A stretch of DNA of 16,336 nt from DATKDU01 sp035512595. GTDB lineage: Bacteria > Planctomycetota > Planctomycetia > Pirellulales > Pirellulaceae. The translations under genes were made by a program, and so were the position numbers. The stretch lies in contig DATKDU010000236.1 of NCBI GenBank assembly GCA_035512595.1, forward strand, positions 1 to 16,336, read 5' to 3'. Under the pieces are notes generated by a model. It was not told the DNA's origin and did no database searches. It saw only the letters and a program-made list of their open reading frames with translations. Below, in pieces: positions 6,779 to 13,563 of the stretch; the stretch's first letter is position 1, and each line of letters starts with the position of its first letter.

Positions 6779-6841
6779 TGACTCCTGGCTCCTGAACCCT
6801 GAACCCTGAACCCTGAACCCTGAACCCTGAACCCTGAACCC
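6779..6841. repeat. Heptanucleotide tandem repeat (TGAACCC x7 plus two degenerate units)
   Basis: Nine contiguous 7-bp units: TGACTCC, TGGCTCC, then seven perfect TGAACCC (6793-6841). The array ends 4 nt before the GTG start of the glycosyltransferase. On the minus strand it reads as a spurious peptide of repeating Gly-Phe-Arg-Val-Gln, which should not be annotated. It is similar in type to the heptameric STRR repeats known from cyanobacteria. Confidence 0.9.
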
Positions 6842-6845
6842 TCCC

Positions 6846-7826
6846 GTGCCTTCCCTCTCCGCCGTCATACCCGTCTTTTGCGAAGCTGAAAGCCTGTCGG
6901 CACTGCACGCCGAGCTGGTGGAAGTGGCGCGCGACCAGGAACACGACCTGGAGATCATCTTCGTCGATGACGGCTCGACCGATGGATCGTGGCGCGTGAT
7001 CGAGCGGCTGGCCAGCGAAGACGCCCGCGTCCGCGGCATTCGCTTCCGCCGCAACTTCGGCAAGGCGGCGGCCCTCTCGGCCGGCTTCCAAGAAGCCAGC
7101 GGCGAGTTTGTCTTCACGCTCGATGCCGACTTGCAGGACGATCCGCGCGAGATCCCGCGGTTTCTGGCGGCGATGACCGACGAGCTGGACGTGATCAGCG
7201 GCTGGAAGAAGGTGCGGCACGACCCGTGGCACAAGGTGCTCCCCAGCCGCGTTTTCAATTGGCTGGTGGGCTGGCTGACCGGCGTTCGACTGCACGATCA
7301 CAACTGCGGCTTCAAGTGCTACCGCCAGGAGGTGCTGTCGGAGGTGCGGATTTACGGCGAGCTGCACCGGTTCATTCCCGTGCTGGCCGCGGCCCGCGGC
7401 TTTCGCGTGGGAGAAGTGGTCGTCGAGCACCGGCCGCGAGAATTCGGCAAGAGCAAGTACGGCGTGTCGCGGATCGTAAAAGGATTTTTGGACCTCCTCA
7501 CCGTCTATTTCCTCACCGGCTTTACGCACCGGCCGCAGCATCTATTGGGGACGCTGGGGATCGCGTCGTTTGCTCTCGGTTTTGGCGGACTGGCGTATCT
7601 GGCCGGATACTGGGTCGTGAAGGAGATATTTCCGGCCTGGGAAATGGAGGACCTGCACAACCGGCCGGCCGTACTGTACTCCATCGCGGCACTGCTGCTC
7701 GGCGCCCAGTTCATCTCGATGGGCTTTCTGGCCGAGTTGTTCACCGCCTATTACGGCCACAGCGCGGCGACGTACTCGGTGAAGCAGCGCGTGGGTGAGG
7801 TCGGAGGTCAAGGAGGTGCTTTCTGA
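6846..7826 (+). CDS. GtrB/DPM1-like polyprenyl-phosphate glycosyltransferase (GT2)
   Basis: A 326-aa membrane-anchored family 2 glycosyltransferase expected to move a sugar from a nucleotide donor to a polyprenyl phosphate on the cytoplasmic face. Residues 5-13 (SAVIPVFCE) start the GT-A fold. FVDDGSTDGSW (39-49) binds the nucleotide. LDADLQDDP (92-100) holds the metal-binding DxD. EHRPREFGKSKYG (194-206) is typical of the GtrB/DPM1 group. Two C-terminal membrane helices lie at about 233-257 and 275-300, the latter containing GAQFISMGFLAEL, which is characteristic of the group. The start is GTG 6846: an in-frame stop lies at 6828-6830 inside the upstream heptad array and there is no Shine-Dalgarno site. 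The last residues (GEVGGQGGAF) are encoded inside a heptad repeat. Sugar identity is unknown. Confidence 0.9.
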   Translation: MPSLSAVIPVFCEAESLSALHAELVEVARDQEHDLEIIFVDDGSTDGSWRVIERLASEDARVRGIRFRRNFGKAAALSAGFQEASGEFVFTLDADLQDDPREIPRFLAAMTDELDVISGWKKVRHDPWHKVLPSRVFNWLVGWLTGVRLHDHNCGFKCYRQEVLSEVRIYGELHRFIPVLAAARGFRVGEVVVEHRPREFGKSKYGVSRIVKGFLDLLTVYFLTGFTHRPQHLLGTLGIASFALGFGGLAYLAGYWVVKEIFPAWEMEDLHNRPAVLYSIAALLLGAQFISMGFLAELFTAYYGHSAATYSVKQRVGEVGGQGGAF

Positions 7827-7844
7827 CCTCTGGCCTCTACCCTC
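7797..7844. repeat. Heptad inverted repeat spanning the glycosyltransferase stop codon
   Basis: GAGGTCG, GAGGTCA (7797-7810) face TGACCTC, TGGCCTC (7824-7837) across 13 nt, a 14-bp stem with two wobble pairs. A further heptad TACCCTC follows to 7844. The TGA stop (7824-7826) is part of the right arm. It may act as a 3' hairpin for the glycosyltransferase mRNA. Confidence 0.65.
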
Positions 7845-7900
7845 TTTCGCCGAATTATCGGCGCATCCCGCTCAATCCTGAAAACCCAGTCGGGAAAAGA

Positions 7901-7908
7901 GCTAGAAT
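7901..7908 (+). promoter_or_regulatory. Candidate -10 (GCTAGAAT)
   Basis: GCTAGAATG lies about 50 nt before the ATG at 7959, matching the GCTANAAT motif seen before other genes here. If functional, the polytopic membrane protein is transcribed apart from the glycosyltransferase. There is no good -35. Confidence 0.35.
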
Positions 7909-7958
7909 GGAATGCCGATTCTGGCGTGCAAGTTCCTCGCGTGCCACGGCACTCGCTC

Positions 7959-9596
7959 ATGAAGTCAACGGAATCCACTGCGACGGACTATTGCCGTTGG
8001 TCAGTGTACGGATTGCTCATTGCCGTCTCGCTGGGGGCGATGGCCGCCCGCGTGATGCAAGTCCACAACGGCAGCCGGGCCGATCCATCGCCGTTCTTAA
8101 GCGCCAACGATCGTAGCCGCTGGGCGACGATCCGGTCGCTGGTCGATGAGGGGGCGTACGCGATCGACCGCGTGATCTTCAAGGAAAACGGCGAGCGGAA
8201 TCGTCCCTGGTACAGCATCGACGTCGTCTATCACAAAAGTGGCGTCGGCCAGTGGCACTATTACTCGAGCAAGCCGACGCTGCTGCCCACGGTGCTGGCC
8301 GGCGAGTACTGGCTCGTGCAGAAATTCACCGGTGCGACGTTGGCCGAGAAGCCGTTCTACGTCGCGCGAATCATGCTGCTGATCACCAACGTCCTGCCGC
8401 TGGGTCTGGCGCTTCTGGCATTGGCCTGGCTGGTGGAAAAATACGGCACGACCAACTGGGGGCGGCTGTTCGTCGTCGCCGCGGCCTGCGGCGGGACGTA
8501 CCTGACGACCTTTGCGATCGTCCTCAACAATCATCTCCCGGCGGCCGTGTGCGTCGCCCTGACCCTCGCCTGCCTCTTGCCCATTTGCTGGCAGCGCCAG
8601 GAAGAATGGTGGCGGTTTGCCGGCGCGGGGCTGTTCGCCGCCTTTGCAGCAACCTGCGAACTGCCTGCACTCGCCTTCTTCGCTGTGGTGGCCGGCGTGC
8701 TCGTGCAGCAGTCGCCGCGGCAGACGCTCATCTGGTTCCTGCCCCCCGCACTCCTAATCGGCCTGGCAGCCGTGGGGACAAACTATCTGGCACACGGCAC
8801 TTGGAAGCCGCCGTATGCACAGCGGAAGGATGGAGCCGTGCTGGCCACGGCGGCGATCGAAACCGAGCTTGGTGACGGCGGGGAGGAGTCAGGGGACGAC
8901 TCGACTGACGAGGGCGAAGTGAAGCAAATCGCGATGGACGTATTGGCCAAAGCCGGCATTGCAGTTTCGAGCCACAGCGGGCTGGAGGCGTCGGCCACGC
9001 CCAGCCGCTGGGTGCTGACCGATCCGCAGGCCAGCGAGCGGTATGCGGTCGTCTACGACCATGAGACCAGCGAAGTGAAAATCCGCCGCTGGGGAAACTG
9101 GTATGAATTTCCCGGCAGCTACTGGGGGAGCGGGAAGCTGCAAGGAGTCGATCGCGGAGAGAAGTCGCACGCGATTTACGCTTTGCACTGCCTGATCGGC
9201 CATCACGGGCTCTTTTCGCTGACGCCGATCTGGCTCTTGGCAGTGGCCGGCGTGGCGATCGGACTTACCGGTCGCGACCGCGACTGGCGCGACCTGTCGA
9301 TTGCCGTCGTATTGATTTCGCTGGTGGTGCTGGGCTTTTATCTGTCGCGGCCGCTGATCGACCGTAACTACGGTGGGGTGAGCAGCTGCTTGAGGTGGCT
9401 GCTCTGGCTAGCGCCGCTATGGCTGATGGCGATGCTGCCGGCGGTCGATCGCCTGTCCGATTCACGCCGCTGGTGCTGGTTCTGCCTGGTGCTGCTGGCC
9501 CTCAGCGCCTTTTCCGCCACCTACAGCGCCATGCACCCCTTCTCCCACCCGTGGATCTTTGAGTACTGGGAGTATTTGGGGTGGATCAGGTATTGA
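7959..9596 (+). CDS. Large polytopic membrane protein, possible GT-C-type glycosyltransferase
   Basis: A 545-aa integral membrane protein. A first helix at about residues 14-33 is followed by a long hydrophilic loop (about 34-100) beginning SANDRSRWATIRSLVDEG and containing Trp/Tyr-rich segments (RPWYSIDVVYH, GQWHYYSSKP). A block of hydrophobic helices then spans about 110-285. A second hydrophilic domain follows (about 287-410, very acidic near 305-325), and three or four more helices lead to the C-terminus. A large first outer loop carrying acidic residues fits GT-C enzymes that use polyprenyl-linked sugars, and the GtrB-like gene lies 132 bp upstream. I see no diagnostic GT39/GT83 motif, so this is inference. 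ATG 7959 is preferred over GTG 7926 because the earlier start adds a non-hydrophobic stretch and has no ribosome binding site. Confidence 0.78.
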   Translation: MKSTESTATDYCRWSVYGLLIAVSLGAMAARVMQVHNGSRADPSPFLSANDRSRWATIRSLVDEGAYAIDRVIFKENGERNRPWYSIDVVYHKSGVGQWHYYSSKPTLLPTVLAGEYWLVQKFTGATLAEKPFYVARIMLLITNVLPLGLALLALAWLVEKYGTTNWGRLFVVAAACGGTYLTTFAIVLNNHLPAAVCVALTLACLLPICWQRQEEWWRFAGAGLFAAFAATCELPALAFFAVVAGVLVQQSPRQTLIWFLPPALLIGLAAVGTNYLAHGTWKPPYAQRKDGAVLATAAIETELGDGGEESGDDSTDEGEVKQIAMDVLAKAGIAVSSHSGLEASATPSRWVLTDPQASERYAVVYDHETSEVKIRRWGNWYEFPGSYWGSGKLQGVDRGEKSHAIYALHCLIGHHGLFSLTPIWLLAVAGVAIGLTGRDRDWRDLSIAVVLISLVVLGFYLSRPLIDRNYGGVSSCLRWLLWLAPLWLMAMLPAVDRLSDSRRWCWFCLVLLALSAFSATYSAMHPFSHPWIFEYWEYLGWIRY

Positions 9597-9658
9597 TTGC
9601 GGATTGATGATTGCGGATTTCAGTTGGCGGAACGAATCTGCAATCCGCAATCCGCAAT
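9596..9658. repeat. Heptad inverted repeat between convergent genes
   Basis: The left arm is ATTGCGG, ATTGATG, ATTGCGG, ATTTCAG (9596-9623). The right arm is AATCTGC, AATCCGC, AATCCGC, AAT (9635-9658). The arms are reverse complements with a strict 7-bp period and an 11-nt gap. It fills the whole spacer between the membrane-protein stop and the lipoprotein stop, so it is a good candidate for a bidirectional terminator. Confidence 0.8.
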
Positions 9659-9663
9659 GGCCG

Positions 9664-10455
9664 CTACCTCCTCAGCCTCTCCCTGATCCGCTGCATGGCA
9701 TCTTTCAACTCCGGGTCTTTCTGGAAGTCGGCCTGCGTGGCTGCCTGCTCGAGCAACAGCAGGCTCTTGCGCGTGCCGATCTGGCCGAGGATGCGCCAGG
9801 CGGCGGTGCGCAGGCCGGCGTCGGTGTGCGTGACGTAGGCCAGCAGCGCCTGCTCGGCAGCAGGACCGACGCTGACGAGCAGTTCCTCCGCCCGCTCGCG
9901 GCGCAGCGGATCCTCCAGCACCTTGGTCAGCACGCCGATCGTCTCGGCATTGGGAAAGCGGGCCAGCAAGGCGAGCGCTGCTGAACGGACGTCTTCGTAC
10001 GGGCTTTCGAGCGCCGCGATCAGCGTCGGCACATCTTCCCGCGCAGCCCATGCGGCAAACGCCCGCCAGGCGTTGTGCCGCACACTGGCGTCCTCTTGGG
10101 CCGAAAGCTCTGCCAGCACGCTGCGGCGCACGTCGGCCGGCAGCTTGCGAAACTGCTCGGTGGTTTCAAAAACGCGGACCGAATAGGCGGACTGAAAGCC
10201 GGCGATGAGTGCCGGCACGTCGGCAGTCGCGGAGTCGTCACCGCTCCCTGCGGCGTCCTTCGCCGCGTCATCTCCCGTTAACTCAGAAGGAAATCCCTTT
10301 GCCCGCGGGTCCGGCGTCGCTCCCGCCTCGGTCCTGGCCGCGGGTGGCGGCTGCGGTGCGTCGGTCGGCGCACCAGCCTGCGACGAGCAGCCGACCAGCG
10401 CCGACAAAACGGCCGCTGTTGCCAGGCCGGAACCAAAGACTGTTTCCCGTCGCAT
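9664..10455 (-). CDS. HEAT-repeat lipoprotein
   Basis: A 263-aa exported protein. Residues 1-23 are a lipoprotein signal with lipobox LVGC (C23), so lipid anchoring is expected. Residues 24-80 are a Pro/Ala/Asp-rich linker of low complexity. From about 80 to 263 are alpha-helical repeats of HEAT type. Examples are SVRHNAWRAFAAWAAREDVPTLIAALESP, EDVRSAALALLARFPN with IGVLTKVLEDP, and TDAGLRTAAWRILGQIGTRKSLLLLEQA. Such repeats form a curved protein-binding scaffold; no catalytic role is implied. The start ATG 10455 is fixed by the signal peptide. A GATAAT hexamer on the minus strand at 10502-10497 could be its -10. The gene is convergent with the polytopic membrane protein. Confidence 0.88.
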   Translation of the reverse strand: MRRETVFGSGLATAAVLSALVGCSSQAGAPTDAPQPPPAARTEAGATPDPRAKGFPSELTGDDAAKDAAGSGDDSATADVPALIAGFQSAYSVRVFETTEQFRKLPADVRRSVLAELSAQEDASVRHNAWRAFAAWAAREDVPTLIAALESPYEDVRSAALALLARFPNAETIGVLTKVLEDPLRRERAEELLVSVGPAAEQALLAYVTHTDAGLRTAAWRILGQIGTRKSLLLLEQAATQADFQKDPELKDAMQRIRERLRR

Positions 10456-10529
10456 CGCAGATCACCATGAAGCAGGGTCGCCCTCATTCGCCGCCGATTA
10501 TCCGCTACGACCTGGGGATCAGGGAAGCG

Positions 10530-10546
10530 GGGACGCTCGGCGTCCC
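10530..10546. repeat. Small GC palindrome in divergent spacer
   Basis: GGGACGC (10530-10536), loop TCG, GCGTCCC (10540-10546): a perfect 7-bp stem in the 196-bp spacer between the divergent lipoprotein and antitoxin genes. It could be an operator for the adjacent toxin-antitoxin operon, but it is about 60 bp upstream of the candidate -10, so this is speculative. Confidence 0.4.
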
Positions 10547-10605
10547 GCATCGCGGTGAAGAGCGTCAGCGACTTGGAGTAGCTGCATTTCGGCCGCGTGG
10601 CGGGT

Positions 10606-10611
10606 TATACT
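10606..10611 (+). promoter_or_regulatory. Candidate -10 (TATACT) for toxin-antitoxin operon
   Basis: TATACT (5 of 6 to consensus) lies 40 nt before the antitoxin ATG. TTGGAG at 10573-10578 is too far (27 nt) to serve as a standard -35, so only the -10 is supported. Confidence 0.35.
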
Positions 10612-10651
10612 TGTCGAAAGGCAAGCCAATCGCTTCTGCGGAGCGCGGGTA

Positions 10652-10915
10652 ATGACCATTAAGCTTCCGGCCGAGATCGAGGCGATCGTCAAGGCGAAAG
10701 TCGCCAGCGGCGCTTATGCGTCCGAATCCGATGTCGTTGTCGCCGCACTTCGGCTGCTCGAATCGGATGCGGAGCGTCAGCGAAAGTTCGCCGAGCTGAA
10801 GGCGCTGATTCAAGAGGGAATTGATTCGGCAGAGAGGGGCGAATTGTACGATGGCGAAGAGGTCTTTGACGAGATCCTTAGGGAGCTTGATGAAGCGGAG
10901 CAGCAAGAATCGTGA
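10652..10915 (+). CDS. ParD-like antitoxin of type II toxin-antitoxin system
   Basis: An 87-aa protein with the ribbon-helix-helix layout of ParD antitoxins. A short strand MTIKLPAEIE is followed by a helix (EAIVKAKVASGAY) and the family turn YASESDVVVAALRLLE (about 22-37). An acidic C-terminal region (about 38-87) would wrap the toxin. The N-terminal half should bind operator DNA and autoregulate the operon. The last four bases (GTGA) overlap the GTG start of the downstream toxin gene, the usual antitoxin-first translational coupling. GGAG lies about 9 nt before the ATG. Confidence 0.87.
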   Translation: MTIKLPAEIEAIVKAKVASGAYASESDVVVAALRLLESDAERQRKFAELKALIQEGIDSAERGELYDGEEVFDEILRELDEAEQQES

Positions 10916-11205
10916 GCCGTTGTTTCTTTACGAAGCCGGCAATAGCCGATTTGCGGTCGATTGCCGCCCATATTCGCAAAGACAGCGCGCGGGCCGCCAA
11001 GCGAGTGGTTGCCGAGATTCGCAACGTTTGCAAAGAAACGCTCGCCACTTTTCCCGTAAGCGGCACTGCGTGCGACGAACTTTCGCCCGGACTGAGGTGC
11101 TTTTCAGTTGGCAACTACGTGATTTTCTTTCGGGCAACGAACCCGGTTGAAATCACCCGAGTGCTGCACGGCGCGATGGACATCACATCGCGATACTTCA
11201 AGTAG
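10912..11205 (+). CDS. ParE/RelE-family toxin
   Basis: A 97-aa basic protein of the RelE/ParE superfamily, predicted to be neutralised by the adjacent antitoxin. Features are an N-terminal strand (RCFFTKPAIADLRSIAAHIRKDS), helices rich in Arg/Lys (ARAAKRVVAEIRNVCKETL), the FPVSGTACDEL loop, GLRCFSVGNYVIFFRA (about 61-76) and a C-terminal ITRVLHGAMDITSRYF, which is typical of ParE. ParE members poison DNA gyrase and RelE members cut mRNA on ribosomes. The LHGAMDI end favours ParE, but the target is not proven. The start is GTG at 10912, overlapping the antitoxin stop by 4 nt. The stop lies only 10 bp from the stop of the convergent barrel-protein gene, with no obvious terminator. Confidence 0.87.
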   Translation: MSRCFFTKPAIADLRSIAAHIRKDSARAAKRVVAEIRNVCKETLATFPVSGTACDELSPGLRCFSVGNYVIFFRATNPVEITRVLHGAMDITSRYFK

Positions 11206-11215
11206 CCTGCTTCCC

Positions 11216-12349
11216 CTACCGTGCCCACATCACGCCCAGCACCGGCCCGTGGTAGACCACTTCGCCGCGGTCGTCGAGGTCTACCGGCTCGCCGGCGTCG
11301 AGCAGTGCCGCGTTGGCCGCCAGGTTGTCGGCGCTGATGGCGACGCCGTGGACGAAGATCGCCTGGTAGCCGGCGCGGATCGACCAGGACGGCGTCATCT
11401 GCCAGTTGGCGGTCAACAGGAGGTCGCCGACGAAGGCCGTGCGGTCGCCGGCAGCGACGTCGCCAGCCCCGTTGAGCGCCGTGGCCAGCGAAGCGTTGTT
11501 GTGGCAGATGGCCCCTTTGCCGTCGAAGTGGATATAGGCCCGCGGGTGAACGAGCCACTTGAGATCGACGCCGAGTTGCACCCCCCACAGGTCGTTGTTC
11601 GTTTGCACGAGCACGTTGCTGGCCGGCTCATCGATGCCAAACCGCAAATCTTCGTTGATGTTCATGTACCGCGCCCCGACCAGAAGCTGCACGTCGAACG
11701 GCCCCGGCGGCATGTCGAGCCAGGCGCGAAAATTCACTTCCGCGGATTGCATTTTGGCGAAGATGCTGGTGGAGGCTTGCGTCCCCGTCTCCGTCGTGAA
11801 GGCATCGAGAAAGTTGGTGAAATCCTGGATTCCATCCGGACTGGCCGCGGCAGCCGTATCATCCCAGGAGTAAATGCCCTGGTAGATCCCTTCCACCTGG
11901 TAGCAGCCGCCGAGCGTCCGCCCCACGGTGATTCGCATCCCGCTGTCGAATTCCACATCCAAGTCCGAGGTGCTCAGGGCGGTGTCGCCGGCCTCTCCGA
12001 ATCGCGCCAGCTCGAGGTCGTGGCTCCAGTCGAACGTCATCGGCACAAAATCGGCCGCCACGTACCACGCGTTGGGCCGATGGGCGACGAATCCGTACCG
12101 GCAGGTTCCCGTTTCTTCGTCCTGGCAATCTTCCCCCACCGTCGCGAATGGATCGAAGCCCCAGTAGACCGGCCGCCAGCGGCAGTGGTCGAAGCGGGCG
12201 TGCCAGTCGTGGTCGAAGTAGGGCTGCGCGATGGCCCGGCCCGAGATCTGGCCGCTGGCCTGACCGCTCAGGCATGACAAAACCGCTAGCAGCGAGGCTG
12301 CCAGCAGGAAAAGCCGCGACGGCGCTGCCCACGAAGCAAGCGATGTCAT
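11216..12349 (-). CDS. BBP7-like outer-membrane beta-barrel protein
   Basis: A 377-aa exported protein resembling the planctomycete BBP7 (beta-barrel porin 7) family. The first 30 or so residues (MTSLASWAAPSRLFLLAASL and on to SGQASGQ) are a signal peptide. After a Trp/His-rich linker, the body consists of alternating amphipathic strands, such as AWYVAADFVPMTFDW, MRITVGRTLGGCYQVEGIYQGIYSW, AEVNFRAWLDM, FDVQLLVGARYMNINEDLRFG, LWGVQLGVDLKWLVHPRAYIHFDGKG and WSIRAGYQAIFVHGVAIS. LLGARY and the Asn-rich loop before LWGVQLG are typical of the family. The frame is open to 12508, but ATG 12349 starts the signal peptide and has GAGG about 9 nt upstream. Role is presumably outer-membrane structure or porin; specificity is unknown. 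Confidence 0.75.
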   Translation of the reverse strand: MTSLASWAAPSRLFLLAASLLAVLSCLSGQASGQISGRAIAQPYFDHDWHARFDHCRWRPVYWGFDPFATVGEDCQDEETGTCRYGFVAHRPNAWYVAADFVPMTFDWSHDLELARFGEAGDTALSTSDLDVEFDSGMRITVGRTLGGCYQVEGIYQGIYSWDDTAAAASPDGIQDFTNFLDAFTTETGTQASTSIFAKMQSAEVNFRAWLDMPPGPFDVQLLVGARYMNINEDLRFGIDEPASNVLVQTNNDLWGVQLGVDLKWLVHPRAYIHFDGKGAICHNNASLATALNGAGDVAAGDRTAFVGDLLLTANWQMTPSWSIRAGYQAIFVHGVAISADNLAANAALLDAGEPVDLDDRGEVVYHGPVLGVMWAR

Positions 12350-12566
12350 GCGAGAGCCCTCACAACGGTCACATTCGGCGCAACCACTACGCCGCTTTCG
12401 GATAGCTTCGTCCGCAAACTGGCCGATCATCACTACGAAGCGCACGGGAGGCAGGAGTTGCCCAGCCGACAGGGTTTGGCCAAAGTCCCCAGGTGAGCGT
12501 TCATGCAATCATTTTTTTTGCTCAACTACGCCAATTTGACGCTCGCAGGCGCGGGCGGCGCCTGCA

Positions 12567-12595
12567 TTGACCCCCCTCCAAGCCCCCGGTAAATT
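12567..12595 (+). promoter_or_regulatory. Sigma70-like promoter for rpsB
   Basis: TTGACC (12567-12572) and TAAATT (12590-12595) are separated by 17 nt. Transcription would start near 12602 and give a leader of about 175 nt. The first hairpin of that leader (12610-12627, GCCGAAG, loop GGGT, CTTCGGC) begins almost at the 5' end. Confidence 0.45.
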
Positions 12596-12688
12596 GATGG
12601 ATTCCCCATGCCGAAGGGGTCTTCGGCGGGGTTTCCAATTTTTAGCAAGTGCCGGTCGAGGTGAAGGTTCGACCTGTGGGAATCTCGC

Positions 12689-12741
12689 AGGACAGGTTTC
12701 CAACCTGTCCTCAATTGTTTGGACAGGTGAAAACCTGTCCT
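12689..12741 (+). promoter_or_regulatory. Four-segment alternative-hairpin structure in rpsB leader
   Basis: Segment 1 AGGACAGGTT (12689-12698), 2 AACCTGTCCT (12702-12711), 3 GGACAGGT (12721-12728), 4 ACCTGTCC (12733-12740). Pairings 1-2 (10 bp, 3-nt loop) and 3-4 (8 bp, GAAA tetraloop) exclude pairing 2-3 (8 bp, 10-nt loop). The structure ends 39 nt before the chosen GTG. It may be autogenous control of S2/EF-Ts expression or a dispersed genomic repeat that landed here. Confidence 0.5.
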
Positions 12742-12779
12742 AAGTTTCCATCGCCGTGCCGGCCAGGAGTGAAAGCAAC

Positions 12780-13547
12780 GTGCCAGAGTCATTGGTTCAG
12801 GAGCTTGTCGAAGCGGGCGCGCATTTCGGTCACCGGGCCAGCCGGTGGAATCCCAAGATGGCCCCGTACATCTACGCCCGCAAAAACGGGATTCACATCA
12901 TCGACGTCCGCGAGACGATTCGCGGTCTTCTGCGGGCCAAGAAATACCTGGCCCAGGTCGCCGCCCAGGGGAGCCTCGTCCTGTTCGTCGGAACCAAGCG
13001 GCAGGCCAGTGCCGCCCTGGAGCGGGAGTCGCTCCGCTGCCATATGCCGTTCGTCGCCGAGCGCTGGCTGGGAGGCACGCTGACCAATTTCCGCACGGTT
13101 CGCAGCCGGCTCACGCGGCTGGAAGAGGTTGAGAAGATCCGCAGCGGCGAGGAAATCAACACCTACTCGAAAAAGATGCAGGCGGCACTCGCCCGCGAGT
13201 ACCGCAAGATGTACCGCAACCTCAACGGTCTGCGGACCCTCAATCGCATGCCCGAGTGCCTGGTGATCGTCGATCCGTCCAAGGAGAAGAACTCCGTCAA
13301 GGAAGCTCGGGCCCTGGGGATCACCACCGTCTCGCTCATCGACACCGATTGCGATCCCGACCTGATCGACCTGCCGATCCCCGGCAACGACGATGGCATT
13401 CGCTCGATCGAGCTGATCATGCGGCATTTGGCGGAAGCCATCCTCGTCGGCTCGCAGTCGGCCGCCGCCCGCGCCAAGGATAAGGACAAGGACAAGGACA
13501 AGTCGGAGCCCGTGCCGGATAAGGACAAGGAACTGCAGCCAGCTTAA
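12780..13547 (+). CDS. rpsB: 30S ribosomal protein S2
   Basis: A 255-aa S2 protein of the small ribosomal subunit, needed for 30S function and for binding of S1 in many bacteria. Family blocks are clear: LVEAGAHFGHRASRWNPKMAPYIYARKNGIHIIDV near the N-terminus, LFVGTKRQA, ERWLGGTLTNF, LNRMPECLVIVDP, EARALGITTVSLIDTDCDPDLIDLPIPGNDD and the C-terminal IRSIELIMRHLAEAI. GTG 12780 is chosen because AGGAG lies 10 nt upstream and the distance to HFGH matches homologues; GTG 12756 would add eight residues. The C-terminus carries an unusual Lys-Asp repeat tail (AKDKDKDKDK...DKDKE) encoded by hexamer repeats AAGGAC at 13476-13502. It heads the rpsB-tsf-pyrH cluster. Confidence 0.97.
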   Translation: MPESLVQELVEAGAHFGHRASRWNPKMAPYIYARKNGIHIIDVRETIRGLLRAKKYLAQVAAQGSLVLFVGTKRQASAALERESLRCHMPFVAERWLGGTLTNFRTVRSRLTRLEEVEKIRSGEEINTYSKKMQAALAREYRKMYRNLNGLRTLNRMPECLVIVDPSKEKNSVKEARALGITTVSLIDTDCDPDLIDLPIPGNDDGIRSIELIMRHLAEAILVGSQSAAARAKDKDKDKDKSEPVPDKDKELQPA

Positions 13548-13563
13548 CCGCTGCGGCGGCGGA

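Larger units (their letters stand above)
12350..12779. other. 430-bp divergent spacer between barrel gene and rpsB
   Basis: No convincing gene here. It holds the minus-strand leader of the barrel gene (12350 to about 12510, no clear promoter seen), a run of eight T at 12512-12519, a palindrome GCAGGCGC/GCGCCTGC (12545-12565), a sigma70-like promoter facing rpsB, a hairpin GCCGAAG/CTTCGGC (12610-12627) and the four-segment structured leader at 12689-12741. The open frame extending the barrel gene to 12508 is judged non-coding. Confidence 0.6.

Noticed and set aside
6779..6841. Heptad array considered as a CRISPR array
   Set aside because: Units are contiguous 7-mers without spacers; no cas genes are present.
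6723..6845. Minus-strand peptide with repeating Gly-Phe-Arg-Val-Gln from the heptad array
   Set aside because: It is simply the translation of the TGAACCC tandem repeat and belongs to shadows of the glycosyltransferase gene.
12350..12508. N-terminal extension of the barrel protein to 12508
   Set aside because: The added 53 residues are not hydrophobic and would bury the signal peptide that begins at ATG 12349.
12661..12690. GGTTCGACC considered as the T-loop of a tRNA
   Set aside because: No matching acceptor stem, anticodon arm or D arm can be found on either side; the bases fit the repeated ACCTGT/ACAGGT words instead.
12756..12779. Earlier GTG start for rpsB
   Set aside because: It has no ribosome binding site and adds residues absent from typical S2 proteins, while GTG 12780 has AGGAG at 10 nt.
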